A stretch of DNA of 64,000 nt from Dyella_B nitratireducens (GTDB lineage: Bacteria > Pseudomonadota > Gammaproteobacteria > Xanthomonadales > Rhodanobacteraceae). The first letter of the stretch is position 1; every line of letters begins with the position of its first letter. The notes beneath the pieces were generated by a model. The model saw nothing but the letters and a program-made list of their open reading frames with translations, was not told the DNA's origin and did no database searches. The stretch lies in contig NZ_CP064032.1 in the NCBI RefSeq assembly GCF_049532905.1, forward strand, positions 4,960,001-5,024,000, in the 5' to 3' direction. Shown in pieces: positions 34,164 through 43,229 of this stretch. A program made the translations under genes and the position numbers.

Positions 34164-36107
34164 GTGAAGTCCCAAGCCCTGCGTTTCAGCCTGATCGCCG
34201 CTGCCGTGATGGTGGCCTGTGCCTTGTCTGCCACTGCCGCTGCGCAAGGGGAGGGGGACTTTTCCGGCAACGTGCCGGCGCCGGTCGATCAGCCTTATGC
34301 GGGCATGCTGACCGTCAACGTCGACCTCACCGATGCCGGCAAGCGTATCTTCCGCTCGCACGAAACCATTCCGGTCAAGCCGGGTGCGGTCACGCTGTTC
34401 TATCCGAAGTGGATTCCCGGTGAGCATGCACCGTCCGGTCCGGTATCGAACGTTTCAGGTCTGATCATTCGCGCGAACGGCAAGCAACTGCCGTGGCGCC
34501 GCGATCTGCGCGACATGTATGCGATCCATGTCGACGTGCCGCAGGATGCGAACCAGCTGGATCTAGAATTCGAGTTCCTGTCGCCGGGCGAAGGCGAGGG
34601 CAGCAACTTCGGCGCGAGCGTATCCACCTCGCCCGATCTGGTCGACATGGAATTCAATCAGGTGGCGTTCTATCCGGCGGGCTACTACACGCGTCAGATC
34701 CAGATCCAGCCGACCGTGCAATTGCCGCAAGGCTGGCAGTTCGGCAGCGCGATGGAAGTGGATAGCCAATCGGGCAGCACCATTCATTTCAAGCCGCTGA
34801 GCTTCAACAATTTCGTCGACTCGCCGCTGATCGCCGGCTCGCACTTCAATCGCGTCGATCTCACCCCCAAGGGCGGCGCGGCGGTGCATTTGAACGTGGT
34901 GGGCGACTCGGCCAAGGCCGTAAAGCTCACCGACAAACAGCTCGAGCAGCAGCGCAACGTGGTGGCGCAGACCAACTACCTGTTCGGTGCGCATCATTAC
35001 AGTCACTATGATTTCCTGCTGACGCTGTCGGATCACACCGGTCACTTCGGCCTGGAACATCACCAGTCCAGTGACGATCGTCTGCCGGAAGATTTCTTCA
35101 CCGACGATGACATGCACCTGGTGGCTGCCAGCCTGATGCCGCATGAAATGGTGCATTCGTGGAACGGCAAGTTCCGCCGCCCCGCGGATCTGTGGACGCC
35201 CAACTTCAACGTGCCGATGCAAGATGACCTGCTGTGGGTGTACGAAGGCCTGACCGATTACTGGTGCGGCATTCTCACCGCGCGTGCCGGCCTGTGGACG
35301 CCGGATCAGTATCGCGACTCCATGGCGAACATCGCTGGCGCCATGACCTATCGCACCGGCCGCGCCTGGCGCTCGCTGCAGGACACCGCCGATGCCGCGC
35401 CGCTCACCTATTACGGCTCGGAAAGCTGGATCAACTGGATCCGCGATACCGATTTCTATCCGGAAGGCCAGCTGCTGTGGCTCGATGTCGACACCAAGAT
35501 CCGCGAACTCAGCAACGGCAAGCATTCGCTGGATGATTTCGCGCACGCCTTCTACGGCATGGACAACGGCAGCTACGTCACCAAGACCTACAACTTCGAC
35601 GACGTGATCAACACGCTCAACCAGGTGCAGCCGTTCGATTGGGCGAAGTTCCTGCGCGATCGCCTCGACTACACCGGCAACGAACTGCCCGAGCATGGCA
35701 TCGAGCGCGGCGGCTGGAAGCTGGTGTTCAACGACACGCCCAATGCAGAAGAAAAAGCCTACGAAGGTATCCGCCACGGCTTGAACATGGCCTACTCGCT
35801 TGGCCTGATCGTTGACCAGAAAGGCCGCATCGGCGACGTGCAATGGAATGGCCCGGCATTCAAGGCGGGTCTGGTGCCGAACCTGACGATCGTCGCGGTC
35901 AACGGACGCGACTTCTCCAGCGATGCGCTGAAGGATGCGGTCACGGCTGCCAAGACGTCATCGGCGCCGATCGAGTTGCTGGTGAAGAATGTGGATGTGT
36001 ACAGCACGGTGAAGGTGGACTACCACGACGGCCTGCGCTACCCGCACCTGGTGCGCGCGGATGGCAAGGACCTGCTCGGCGATATCCTGAAGCCGCGTAG
36101 CAAGTAA
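34164..36107 (+). CDS. M61-family peptidase with PDZ domain
   Basis: 647 residues. GTG start with GGAG about 9 bp upstream; signal peptide with LIAAAVMVACALSATAAAQ. The zinc site is SLMPHEMVHSWNGKFRRP (HExxH at about residue 329) with the downstream Glu in WVYEGLTDYWCGIL, as in M61 glycyl aminopeptidases. A PDZ domain covers about residues 550-620 (GLIVDQKGRIGDVQWNGPAFKAGLVPNLTIVAVNG). Probably periplasmic. It is single in its unit. Confidence 0.9.
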   Translation: MKSQALRFSLIAAAVMVACALSATAAAQGEGDFSGNVPAPVDQPYAGMLTVNVDLTDAGKRIFRSHETIPVKPGAVTLFYPKWIPGEHAPSGPVSNVSGLIIRANGKQLPWRRDLRDMYAIHVDVPQDANQLDLEFEFLSPGEGEGSNFGASVSTSPDLVDMEFNQVAFYPAGYYTRQIQIQPTVQLPQGWQFGSAMEVDSQSGSTIHFKPLSFNNFVDSPLIAGSHFNRVDLTPKGGAAVHLNVVGDSAKAVKLTDKQLEQQRNVVAQTNYLFGAHHYSHYDFLLTLSDHTGHFGLEHHQSSDDRLPEDFFTDDDMHLVAASLMPHEMVHSWNGKFRRPADLWTPNFNVPMQDDLLWVYEGLTDYWCGILTARAGLWTPDQYRDSMANIAGAMTYRTGRAWRSLQDTADAAPLTYYGSESWINWIRDTDFYPEGQLLWLDVDTKIRELSNGKHSLDDFAHAFYGMDNGSYVTKTYNFDDVINTLNQVQPFDWAKFLRDRLDYTGNELPEHGIERGGWKLVFNDTPNAEEKAYEGIRHGLNMAYSLGLIVDQKGRIGDVQWNGPAFKAGLVPNLTIVAVNGRDFSSDALKDAVTAAKTSSAPIELLVKNVDVYSTVKVDYHDGLRYPHLVRADGKDLLGDILKPRSK

Positions 36108-36259
36108 TGCAGAACGTCGTGGGTTGGGATGCCACCCAGCCTACGGACTTGTATAAAGAACCTTGAATGGCCGTCCCGGCGTACGCCGGGGCCAGTGACT
36201 TTCAGCGCACCGATCGAGACGCCGGGCCTGGCCTTCGCCAGGGCGACGGACATGGGGCA

Positions 36260-36286
36260 TCAAGCCCCGCTAGACCCTGCCGATAT
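36260..36286 (+). promoter_or_regulatory. Sigma-28 (FliA) promoter of the HDOD gene
   Basis: TCAAGCCC, 11-nt spacer, GCCGATAT. The -10 end is 31 bp from ATG 36317, the same spacing as at flgM, the chemoreceptor gene and cheV in this window. It places a gene remote from the flagellar block under flagellar sigma. Confidence 0.7.
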
Positions 36287-36316
36287 CTCTCCCGAGGGGA
36301 CAAACCTAGGCAGGCT

Positions 36317-37339
36317 ATGAGCGGATTCTGGAAACGACTGTTTGCGGGGGACGAGCCGGTAAAAGAACGGCCGCGTCTCAGCGTGGTCTTGCCGTGGCCG
36401 GAGGAAAAAGAGCCGCAGGAACCGATCCCGACACTGAGCAGTGCGGACATCCAGGACTGGTTCTATCGCCTGGTGCTGGGTATGCCCGGATCCGAGGTGG
36501 CGGACATGCGCCCGCAGGAGCAGGTGATGCTGCGGCGGCTGGACGAGCTATGCGGTGGCGATCGCTTCGATATTACCACCCTGCCGCGTTTGCCTGAGGT
36601 GCTGCCGCAGTTGCTGCGCCTGCTCAAGAGCGACAACTCCGACGGCACCAAGGTCGCCAAGCTGATCGGGCGCGATCCGGTGCTGGTCGGCGAAGTGATG
36701 CGGGTCAGCCAGAGTGCGCACTACCGCACGGCGCGGGCGATCACCAGTTTGCAGCATGCCGTCGTGCTGCTCGGTCACGATGGCCTGCGCCAGATGGTGA
36801 CGCAACATGTGATGAAGCCGATCCTGCAGGCTAGTGCAGGCATGCTCGGCCACGCCGCCGGCCAACGGCTATGGGATCACGCGGAACGCTGTGCACATGT
36901 CAGCACCTATCTGGCTCGCGGACAGGGCGATCCGTTTGAAGCGTATCTTGCCGGCATCGTCTGCAACGCGGGCGTAGGTGCGATGATTCGTGTGCTCGAT
37001 CAGGAAGCGCCGCCCACACTTGGCGTTTTCAGCCGGGCCTTCCTGCTCAGTTTCACCCACTTGGCCAACCATCTCACGCTACGTGCCGCCAAGCATTGGG
37101 AGCTGCCGCCGAACGTGATCGTGGCGTTGCGCGAACGGCTGGACGTGCGCGGCAAAGCGCCGGTGACCGAGCTGGGCAATGCGCTGCTGGCTGCTGATCA
37201 CCTTGCGATGGTCCAGATGCTGGCCGACAACCATGTGATCGATCGTGGTACGCCGCCCGCATCTATGCGTGCGGATCGCTTGCCGGAGGTGTTGGTAGAG
37301 CGTGCGCAGCAGGAGTTGCGCAGAGTGTTCCGAACGTAG
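36317..37339 (+). CDS. HDOD domain signalling protein
   Basis: 340 residues. An N-terminal region (about 1-85) without a clear family, then an HDOD domain (about 90-290: LPRLPEVLPQLLRLLKSDN, VAKLIGRDPVLVGEVMRVSQSAHY, SLQHAVVLLGHDGLRQMV, YLAGIVCNAGVGAMIRVL). HDOD proteins are regulatory relatives of HD phosphohydrolases. ATG 36317 (MSGFWKRLFAGDE) sits just after the sigma-28 promoter, which argues against the longer open frame starting at 36167. The stop ACG-TAG is in the GTAG head of REPIN R7. Confidence 0.85.
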   Translation: MSGFWKRLFAGDEPVKERPRLSVVLPWPEEKEPQEPIPTLSSADIQDWFYRLVLGMPGSEVADMRPQEQVMLRRLDELCGGDRFDITTLPRLPEVLPQLLRLLKSDNSDGTKVAKLIGRDPVLVGEVMRVSQSAHYRTARAITSLQHAVVLLGHDGLRQMVTQHVMKPILQASAGMLGHAAGQRLWDHAERCAHVSTYLARGQGDPFEAYLAGIVCNAGVGAMIRVLDQEAPPTLGVFSRAFLLSFTHLANHLTLRAAKHWELPPNVIVALRERLDVRGKAPVTELGNALLAADHLAMVQMLADNHVIDRGTPPASMRADRLPEVLVERAQQELRRVFRT

Positions 37340-37440
37340 GTTGGGGTGCAAACCCCAACGTCGCCATCTAAACGACTTGTGCCATCCAGATCATCGGCAT
37401 TGCCATGCATGGCGGCGTTGGGGTTTGCACCCCAACCTAC
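37336..37440. repeat. REPIN R7, supplies stop codons to two convergent genes
   Basis: 105 bp, with a longer middle (about 57 bp) than the others. Its left GTAG gives the TAG stop of the HDOD gene (37337-37339), and its right end, read on the minus strand, gives the TAG stop of the GGDEF-EAL gene (37437-37439). Confidence 0.93.
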
Positions 37441-39926
37441 AAATTGCCATTGATCGTCAGGCGTTCCTCGAACTTCTCCGGCGGCATCGGCGCACCGAAC
37501 AAGAAGCCTTGCATGTGCGAGCAACCCGCGTCGCGCAGGAACGCGCTTTGCACTTCCGTCTCCACACCTTCGGCGATCACATCCTTGTTGAGGCTGCGTG
37601 CCATGCCGATGATGGCGCGGGTGATCGCTGCGGTTTCCGCATCCTGCGCGATGTCGCGCACGAACGCGCGTTCGATCTTCAAGGCATCGACCGGGAAATG
37701 CTTGAGATACGAAAGACTGTTGTAGCCCGTGCCGAAATCATCCAGCGACAGCCGCACGCCGCGCTGGCGGATACGCCGCAACAGGCGAATCGTGCCGTCG
37801 CCGCCGCTCATCATGGTGCGTTCGGTCAGTTCCAGTTCCAGCAGGCTTGGATCAAGGCCGGTTTCGTTGAGAATGCCGTCGAGCCGTTCGTAGAAGCCGG
37901 CGTACTGGAACTGCAGCGGCGAGACATTCACCGAGATCGAAATGGGATGTCCCTCGCGCTGCCAGGTGCGCGCCTGCATGCAGGCCTCGCGTAACGCCCA
38001 GGTGCCGATGGAAACGATCAGGCCGGTATCTTCCGCCACCGGAATGAACTGGTCCGGCGTGAACATTTCTTCGCCCTGCACATACAGGCGCAGCAGGGCC
38101 TCCGCACCGACGATGTGGCCAAGCTTCGCGTCCACTTTGGGCTGGTATTGCAGCCTGAGTTCGTCGTGCATCAGCGCGTGGCGCAGCACGTTCTCGATGC
38201 GTTGGCTGGCGGCCGAGCGCTGGCTCATTTCCGGCGCATAGAAGCAGTAGCCGTCGCGGCCTTGGTTTTTCACTTCGTACATGGCGGCATCGGCGGTGCG
38301 CACCAGCGCATCCGGCTCGATGCCGTCGCGTGGGAACAGGCTGATCCCGACGCTGGCACGCAACTCGAGCGGCGGTATGTGGGGCACCTGCGTCTGGGCG
38401 CAGGCATCGAGCAGTTTGCGCGCAAAGCTGGCGGCTTCGTCCGCATCGTCCACGCGTGGCAGCAGCACCACGAATTCGTCGCCGTTGTAGCGGAAGGCCA
38501 TGTCCTCGCTGTCGCGCAGCACGCCGCGGATCTGCTGCGCCAACGCTTGCAGCACCTGGTCGCCCACGCCATGGCCAAGCGTATCGTTGACGCGGCGGAA
38601 GTGATCCATATCCAGATAAAGCAACGCACACTGGCGATGGCGCTGCATCGCCATGGTCGTGGCCTGTTCGATGCGCGCATACAGCAGACTGCGATTGGGC
38701 AGGCCGGTGAGCGTGTCGTGCTGGGCCAGCTGGATCATCTTCAGCGCGAGCGTGCGGTTTTCGCTGATGTCGTGGCACACCAGCACGCCGCCGGTGACGG
38801 TGCCGGTGTGGTCGTGGATCAAGGCCGACGAGGTTTCGATCGGTGTTTCGAAACCGTTGCGATGAAGCAGGATGGCCCGCCCGCTGAAATCCACGATGGC
38901 GTTGCGTCGCATGGCCTGGCGCAAAGGATTGTCGAGCGGCTGGCGGTTGCCGATGTCGCGCAAGCGGAAGATGTCGTCGAGCGGGCTGCCTTTTGCATCG
39001 GCACTCGACCATCCCGTCATCGCTTCGGCGATGGGATTGAGCGAGGTGATGTTGAGTGCCACGTCGGTGGTGATGACTGCGTCGCCGATCGAATTCAGCG
39101 TCACCTCGGCCAGCTGGCGCTCGCGGAACAGCGCTTCTTCGTATTGCTTGCGCTTGGTGATGTCCTGAACCTGGCTGACCACGTAATTGAGCTGTCCGCT
39201 TTCGCTACGCACTTGCGCAACGCTCAGCAGCACATACACCACGTGCCCATCGCGATGGATGTAGCGTTTTTCAGTCTGGAACGCTTCGCGCCGGCCGCTT
39301 GTGACTTGTCCGGCGAGCGCTTCGCTCAGCGGCAGATCGTCCGGATGGGTCACCTCGCGCCAGGTCATCGTGCGCAACTGCGCTTCGGTATAGCCGAGCA
39401 TGGCGCACAGGGCGGCGTTCACGCGCTGATAGCGGCCATCAGGAAGGATCATGGCCATGCCGACAGCAGCATGCTCGAACGCCTGCGAGAAACGCTGTTC
39501 GCTTTCGCGCAGCTGTTCTTCCAGCGCGTGGCGCTCGGTGATGTCGGTGAAGACGGTGAACACGCCGCGCAACTGGCCCTGCGGATCGCGATCGGGCGTG
39601 AAACTGCCGTGCACGTAGCGGCTCTGGCTGCGGTTGAACAGCGGCCCTTCATAGCTGGAATCGTGGCCGCCCAATGCTTGCAGCAGCGCGGCGCGCACGC
39701 GCAGATAGCTTTCCGGATCCAGCACGTCGCTGACTGGCTTGCCTATGATCTGGGCCGGGTCGAGATCGAACCAGCGGCGATGCGCTTCGTTGGCGAACAC
39801 GAAGTGCTCGTGCAGATCGATATACGTGATGAGCGCAGGCACGCCCTGGACGACGTGTGCGAGCAGATCCTGGCCCAGTTCCGGGGCGGACGGATCGTCT
39901 TCAACGGGGTGCGTCACCTTGGGCAT
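37437..39926 (-). CDS. PAS-PAS-PAS-GGDEF-EAL cyclic-di-GMP signalling protein
   Basis: 829 residues. Three PAS-type domains (about 20-135, 140-265, 270-395), a GGDEF domain (about 400-560) and an EAL domain (about 575-825). The cyclase motif is RYNGDEF, with Asn in place of the first Gly, so cyclase activity is uncertain. The phosphodiesterase motifs look intact: GAEALLRL, SVNVSPLQF, ELTERTMM, SLDDFGTGYNSLSYL, AEGVET. No membrane helix; cytoplasmic sensor. It likely degrades c-di-GMP, antagonising biofilm and favouring motility. TTG-TAG stop from REPIN R7. Confidence 0.92.
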   Translation of the reverse strand: MPKVTHPVEDDPSAPELGQDLLAHVVQGVPALITYIDLHEHFVFANEAHRRWFDLDPAQIIGKPVSDVLDPESYLRVRAALLQALGGHDSSYEGPLFNRSQSRYVHGSFTPDRDPQGQLRGVFTVFTDITERHALEEQLRESEQRFSQAFEHAAVGMAMILPDGRYQRVNAALCAMLGYTEAQLRTMTWREVTHPDDLPLSEALAGQVTSGRREAFQTEKRYIHRDGHVVYVLLSVAQVRSESGQLNYVVSQVQDITKRKQYEEALFRERQLAEVTLNSIGDAVITTDVALNITSLNPIAEAMTGWSSADAKGSPLDDIFRLRDIGNRQPLDNPLRQAMRRNAIVDFSGRAILLHRNGFETPIETSSALIHDHTGTVTGGVLVCHDISENRTLALKMIQLAQHDTLTGLPNRSLLYARIEQATTMAMQRHRQCALLYLDMDHFRRVNDTLGHGVGDQVLQALAQQIRGVLRDSEDMAFRYNGDEFVVLLPRVDDADEAASFARKLLDACAQTQVPHIPPLELRASVGISLFPRDGIEPDALVRTADAAMYEVKNQGRDGYCFYAPEMSQRSAASQRIENVLRHALMHDELRLQYQPKVDAKLGHIVGAEALLRLYVQGEEMFTPDQFIPVAEDTGLIVSIGTWALREACMQARTWQREGHPISISVNVSPLQFQYAGFYERLDGILNETGLDPSLLELELTERTMMSGGDGTIRLLRRIRQRGVRLSLDDFGTGYNSLSYLKHFPVDALKIERAFVRDIAQDAETAAITRAIIGMARSLNKDVIAEGVETEVQSAFLRDAGCSHMQGFLFGAPMPPEKFEERLTINGNL

Positions 39927-39991
39927 GCGGTTCCGGTGCGGCCGTGAGTCGCCACATCATGCGCCGGACGGGGCGCCGTTTGCACCTGCCT

Positions 39992-41128
39992 TCAATGCAA
40001 CGCAACGGCAGGCGCTGCGAGCGCGCCGTGTTCGTCGAGCTGAATCTTCCCCAGCGCATGCAAGTCGCTGGTTGCGCCGAAACGGTCGGCCAGGGTGGTC
40101 ACCAGCGGGCCGAGCGCTGCCGATTGCAGCGGATAGCCATGCGCAAGCACGTGGGCGTGCCCCCCGGAACCGCGTTGCGCGACGGTGACGGCTACCACGC
40201 CGAGGCCGGCCGCTTCATGCGCGAACAGGGCAGGGGCTTCATAGGCGGGATCGACCTGCGCGAGGGTTTCGGCGAGCCAGCCATGACTATCGACGGTGGA
40301 TTCGCCCTCAAGCAGCAGCGTTACACCATGTGCCTGCAGCAGCGCGGCGTATTGGCGCAATTCGAACACCGCGCCCGCAAAAGCGTGGCTGCGCTCGGTG
40401 ATATCGCCGCCTTGCACGGCGAGCCATTGCGCCGGCGATTGCATCCACACCTTGCCATCGGCATAGCGCAGCGTGAGGCCGCGTGCGCTCACGGCCATTT
40501 CGGGCCGGTAGGGCGTCAGCATGGCTGCTTCCAGCATTTGCCACAAAGGGGCGAGATTGACGTGCTCGTATTGCACGCAAGTAAGTGCAAGCAAGTCGTT
40601 GCGGCTGAGATAGCGTGCGTGTTCCAAACGGATGCCGAAGCTGCGCATCAGCCAATCCGCGGTGCGCGCACTGGCTTCGCCGCGGCCGACCAGTTCCACT
40701 TCCAGGCGCTCGGACAGCGCTTCGGCGAGTTCCTCGGGGGCGAGCAGGCTCAGCGGCAACAAGCGCATGGGGCCATCGGCATAAGCGAGTTCCGGCTCCA
40801 GCGGCTGCGCCGGCATGCGGCCCTCGTGGTGGCCGAAGGCGACCACGTTTTCCAACTGGCCACGAGGTACCCGGCGCGCCAGCTCGTCCAGGGTGACCCA
40901 CGCCGGAAAGCCGGGGCGCAGCAGTTCCACCGCATCGAACATGGCGCCACCCAGGGTCAGCCGCGCCTGCGCGACGTCGGGTACGAGGGTGTGCAGATCG
41001 TCCGCCACCAGGGCAGCCAGCTCGGCAGCTTCATCGCGGCTCAGGGTCAGGCGTCGAGGATGTTCGCCAGGAGACAGTTCCAGGGCCAGGACGGTAGGCA
41101 GGGCGACGAGAGAGCTGGTGGATTCCAC
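39992..41128 (-). CDS. Hypothetical protein, 378 residues
   Basis: I do not recognise a family. GTG 41128 follows a GAGG site and gives MESTSSLVALPTVLALELSPGEHPRRLTLS; the frame also runs further upstream. The composition is normal for the host (Ala/Leu-rich, soluble), with no signal peptide or membrane helix. A segment GGDITERSHAFAGAVFELRQYAALLQAHGVTLLLEGE may be a beta-alpha domain. It is divergent from fadI by 184 bp. Length and codon use suggest a true gene. Confidence 0.65.
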   Translation of the reverse strand: MESTSSLVALPTVLALELSPGEHPRRLTLSRDEAAELAALVADDLHTLVPDVAQARLTLGGAMFDAVELLRPGFPAWVTLDELARRVPRGQLENVVAFGHHEGRMPAQPLEPELAYADGPMRLLPLSLLAPEELAEALSERLEVELVGRGEASARTADWLMRSFGIRLEHARYLSRNDLLALTCVQYEHVNLAPLWQMLEAAMLTPYRPEMAVSARGLTLRYADGKVWMQSPAQWLAVQGGDITERSHAFAGAVFELRQYAALLQAHGVTLLLEGESTVDSHGWLAETLAQVDPAYEAPALFAHEAAGLGVVAVTVAQRGSGGHAHVLAHGYPLQSAALGPLVTTLADRFGATSDLHALGKIQLDEHGALAAPAVALH

Positions 41129-41312
41129 GTTCTTGATACCTCGGGAGAAAGGTTGGGCAGCGAGGTGCATGGGCTGCCGTTCCTTCGCCCCTTGTCATTT
41201 AAAACAGCCCGCAAGTCTAACATTCGCTGATCAAGCGTCCGTTCGGGGTTCCGCCAGGGCGCCGCGCGGGTTAGCCTTGCTGAATCGGTGCATTGGGACC
41301 CAAGTCAAGGCT

Positions 41313-42599
41313 ATGGAAAACACGCAGCAGCGCGTTGGCGTCATCGGCGGTGTGCGCATCCCGTTCTGTCGCAACAACACTGCCTATGCGGACGTCGGCA
41401 ACTTCGGCATGTCGGTAAAGGTGCTGGGCGCGCTGGTCGAGCGTTTTGGGCTGCATGGCCTGGAACTGGGCGAAGTGGCGATGGGAGCGGTGATCAAGCA
41501 CTCCTCCGAGTGGAACCTGGCCCGCGAAGCCCTGCTCAGCTCCGGCCTGGCCCCGACCACCCCGGGCATCACCACCGCCCGCGCCTGCGGTACGTCGCTG
41601 GACAACGCCATCATCATCGCCAACAAGATCGCCACCGGGCAGATCGAGGCCGGCATTGCGGGCGGCTCGGACACCACCAGCGACGTGCCGATCGTCTACA
41701 GCCAGCGCCTGCGCAAGCGCCTTCTGGCCGTGAATCGCGCCAGGACGCCGCTGGACAAGTTGAAAACCGCAGTACGTGGTTTTTCTTTCAGTGAGCTGAA
41801 ACCGGCTTTTCCCGGCGTGGCCGAACCGCGTACCGGCATGTCGATGGGCGATCACTGTGAAAAAATGGCGCGCGAATGGCACATCGGCCGTGAGGCGCAG
41901 GATCGCCTTGCGCTGGACAGCCATCGCAAACTGGCGGTGGCCTATGACGCGGGTTTCTTCGATGACTTGGTCATTCCGTTCCGTGGCCTGAAGCGCGATG
42001 GCTTCCTGCGCCCCGACACCAGCATGGACAAGCTGGCCGGATTGAAACCGGCCTTCGATAAAACCTCGAACCACGGCACCCTCACTGCCGGCAATTCCAC
42101 CGGCCTTTCCGACGGTGCCGCCGCCGTGTTGCTGGCCAACGAAGCATGGGCGGCCAGGCGTGGCTTGAAGATCCAGGCTTACTTGCGCGATGCCGAAGTG
42201 GCCGCGGTGGATTTCGTGCATGGTGAAGGGCTGCTGATGGCGCCCACCATTGCCGTGCCGCGCCTGCTCAAGCGCAACGGCCTCACCTTGCAGGATTTCG
42301 ATTTCTACGAAATCCATGAAGCTTTCGCCGCCCAGGTGCTATGCACGCTGCGTGCATGGGAGTCGGCGGATTACTGCAAGAACCGGCTGGGCCTGGATGC
42401 GCCGTTTGGCAGTATCGATGCGGCCAAGCTCAATGTGAATGGCTCCAGCCTTGCAGTGGGACATCCCTTCGCCGCTACGGGTGCGCGCATCGTCGCCACG
42501 CTGGCGAAATTGCTCGAACAGAAGGGCTCCGGCCGCGGCCTGATTTCCATTTGCACCGCTGGCGGCATGGGTGTCGTCGCGATTCTCGAACGACCGTGA
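41313..42599 (+). CDS. fadI: Acetyl-CoA C-acyltransferase, FadI type
   Basis: 428 residues, thiolase fold. The acylated Cys92 is in TTARACGTSLDNAI; the active-site His is in YEIHEAFAAQ and the second Cys in ISICTAGGMGV; NVNGSSLAVGHPFAATGARI is the usual thiolase loop. Length and motifs fit FadI (E. coli 436) of the anaerobic-type beta-oxidation complex more than FadA, but no fadJ partner is next to it. AAGG before ATG 41313. A TonB-like gene follows by 6 bp. Confidence 0.85.
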   Translation: MENTQQRVGVIGGVRIPFCRNNTAYADVGNFGMSVKVLGALVERFGLHGLELGEVAMGAVIKHSSEWNLAREALLSSGLAPTTPGITTARACGTSLDNAIIIANKIATGQIEAGIAGGSDTTSDVPIVYSQRLRKRLLAVNRARTPLDKLKTAVRGFSFSELKPAFPGVAEPRTGMSMGDHCEKMAREWHIGREAQDRLALDSHRKLAVAYDAGFFDDLVIPFRGLKRDGFLRPDTSMDKLAGLKPAFDKTSNHGTLTAGNSTGLSDGAAAVLLANEAWAARRGLKIQAYLRDAEVAAVDFVHGEGLLMAPTIAVPRLLKRNGLTLQDFDFYEIHEAFAAQVLCTLRAWESADYCKNRLGLDAPFGSIDAAKLNVNGSSLAVGHPFAATGARIVATLAKLLEQKGSGRGLISICTAGGMGVVAILERP

Positions 42600-42605
42600 T
42601 TTTTC

Positions 42606-43136
42606 ATGCCCCGGCTACGCGTCACTGCTACCTTGAGTTTGCTTGCGCTGGTGATCGGCGCAGCAGGTACGCAGTGGCTGAGTGACCAGACGGCAGGGCG
42701 CGCAACGCCGCCGGAAACAGGGCCCTTGCATGCAGCTCATGCCGCTCACCATCGCAACGTGCATCCCAAGCCTGCGTTGATCGCTGCACGGCCGCGCTAC
42801 ATACCTGCGCAAGATGAAGTCGCCGCTACGCCGGTTGCGCCCGTCAGCGCTGATGTGTCGCTGGTGCCGATCGCAACACCTGCCTCGTCACTGCCGACGT
42901 CACGCACGGAAAACCATGATGTCGGCAACGTGGTGCTGCATGTGACGGTGGATGGGCAAGGGCAGGTGACTGGCGCATCGGTCGCACAATCCAGCGGCGA
43001 TGACATCCTGGATACAAATGCCATAGAGATCGCACGGCATTGGCGCTTTGCGGTACCGGCAGATCATCCGCAAGGGATGAGCGGGGATTTGCCGATGCGA
43101 TTTAAGGGTGAATCGGCGTCCCCGGTAAACATGTAG
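42606..43136 (+). CDS. TonB C-terminal-domain protein (energy transducer type)
   Basis: 176 residues. One N-terminal membrane anchor (ATLSLLALVIGAAGTQWL), a Pro/Ala/His-rich periplasmic linker and a TonB-type C-terminal domain (about 105-165: NVVLHVTVDGQGQVTGASVAQSSG and EIARHWRFAVP). It is too short for a complete TonB with a long proline region and is not linked to exbBD, so it may be a specialised transducer. The last codon ATG is followed by TAG from the GTAG head of REPIN R8. Confidence 0.8.
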   Translation: MPRLRVTATLSLLALVIGAAGTQWLSDQTAGRATPPETGPLHAAHAAHHRNVHPKPALIAARPRYIPAQDEVAATPVAPVSADVSLVPIATPASSLPTSRTENHDVGNVVLHVTVDGQGQVTGASVAQSSGDDILDTNAIEIARHWRFAVPADHPQGMSGDLPMRFKGESASPVNM

Positions 43137-43206
43137 GTTGGGATGCAAACCCCAACATCGCCCTGCACACATACATCCTGACGTTGGGGTTTGCACCCCA
43201 ACCTAC
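43133..43206. repeat. REPIN R8, supplies the stop codon of the TonB-like gene
   Basis: A 74-bp inverted REP pair (left arm has one substitution, GGGATG). TAG at 43134-43136 is the stop of the upstream gene. Confidence 0.92.
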
Positions 43207-43229
43207 GTTCTGCAGTCAGCGACCGAACG

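Noticed and set aside
36113..36200. GGGTTGGGATGCCACCCAGCCTACG and nearby GCCGTCCCGGCGTACGCC as REPs
   Set aside because: Too diverged to classify; possibly eroded fragments of both families.
36167..36316. N-terminal extension of the HDOD protein
   Set aside because: It would span the sigma-28 promoter; ATG 36317 lies 31 bp after the -10 element.
38115..39947. 610-codon frame antisense to the GGDEF-EAL gene
   Set aside because: No motif; typical GC-rich antisense frame.
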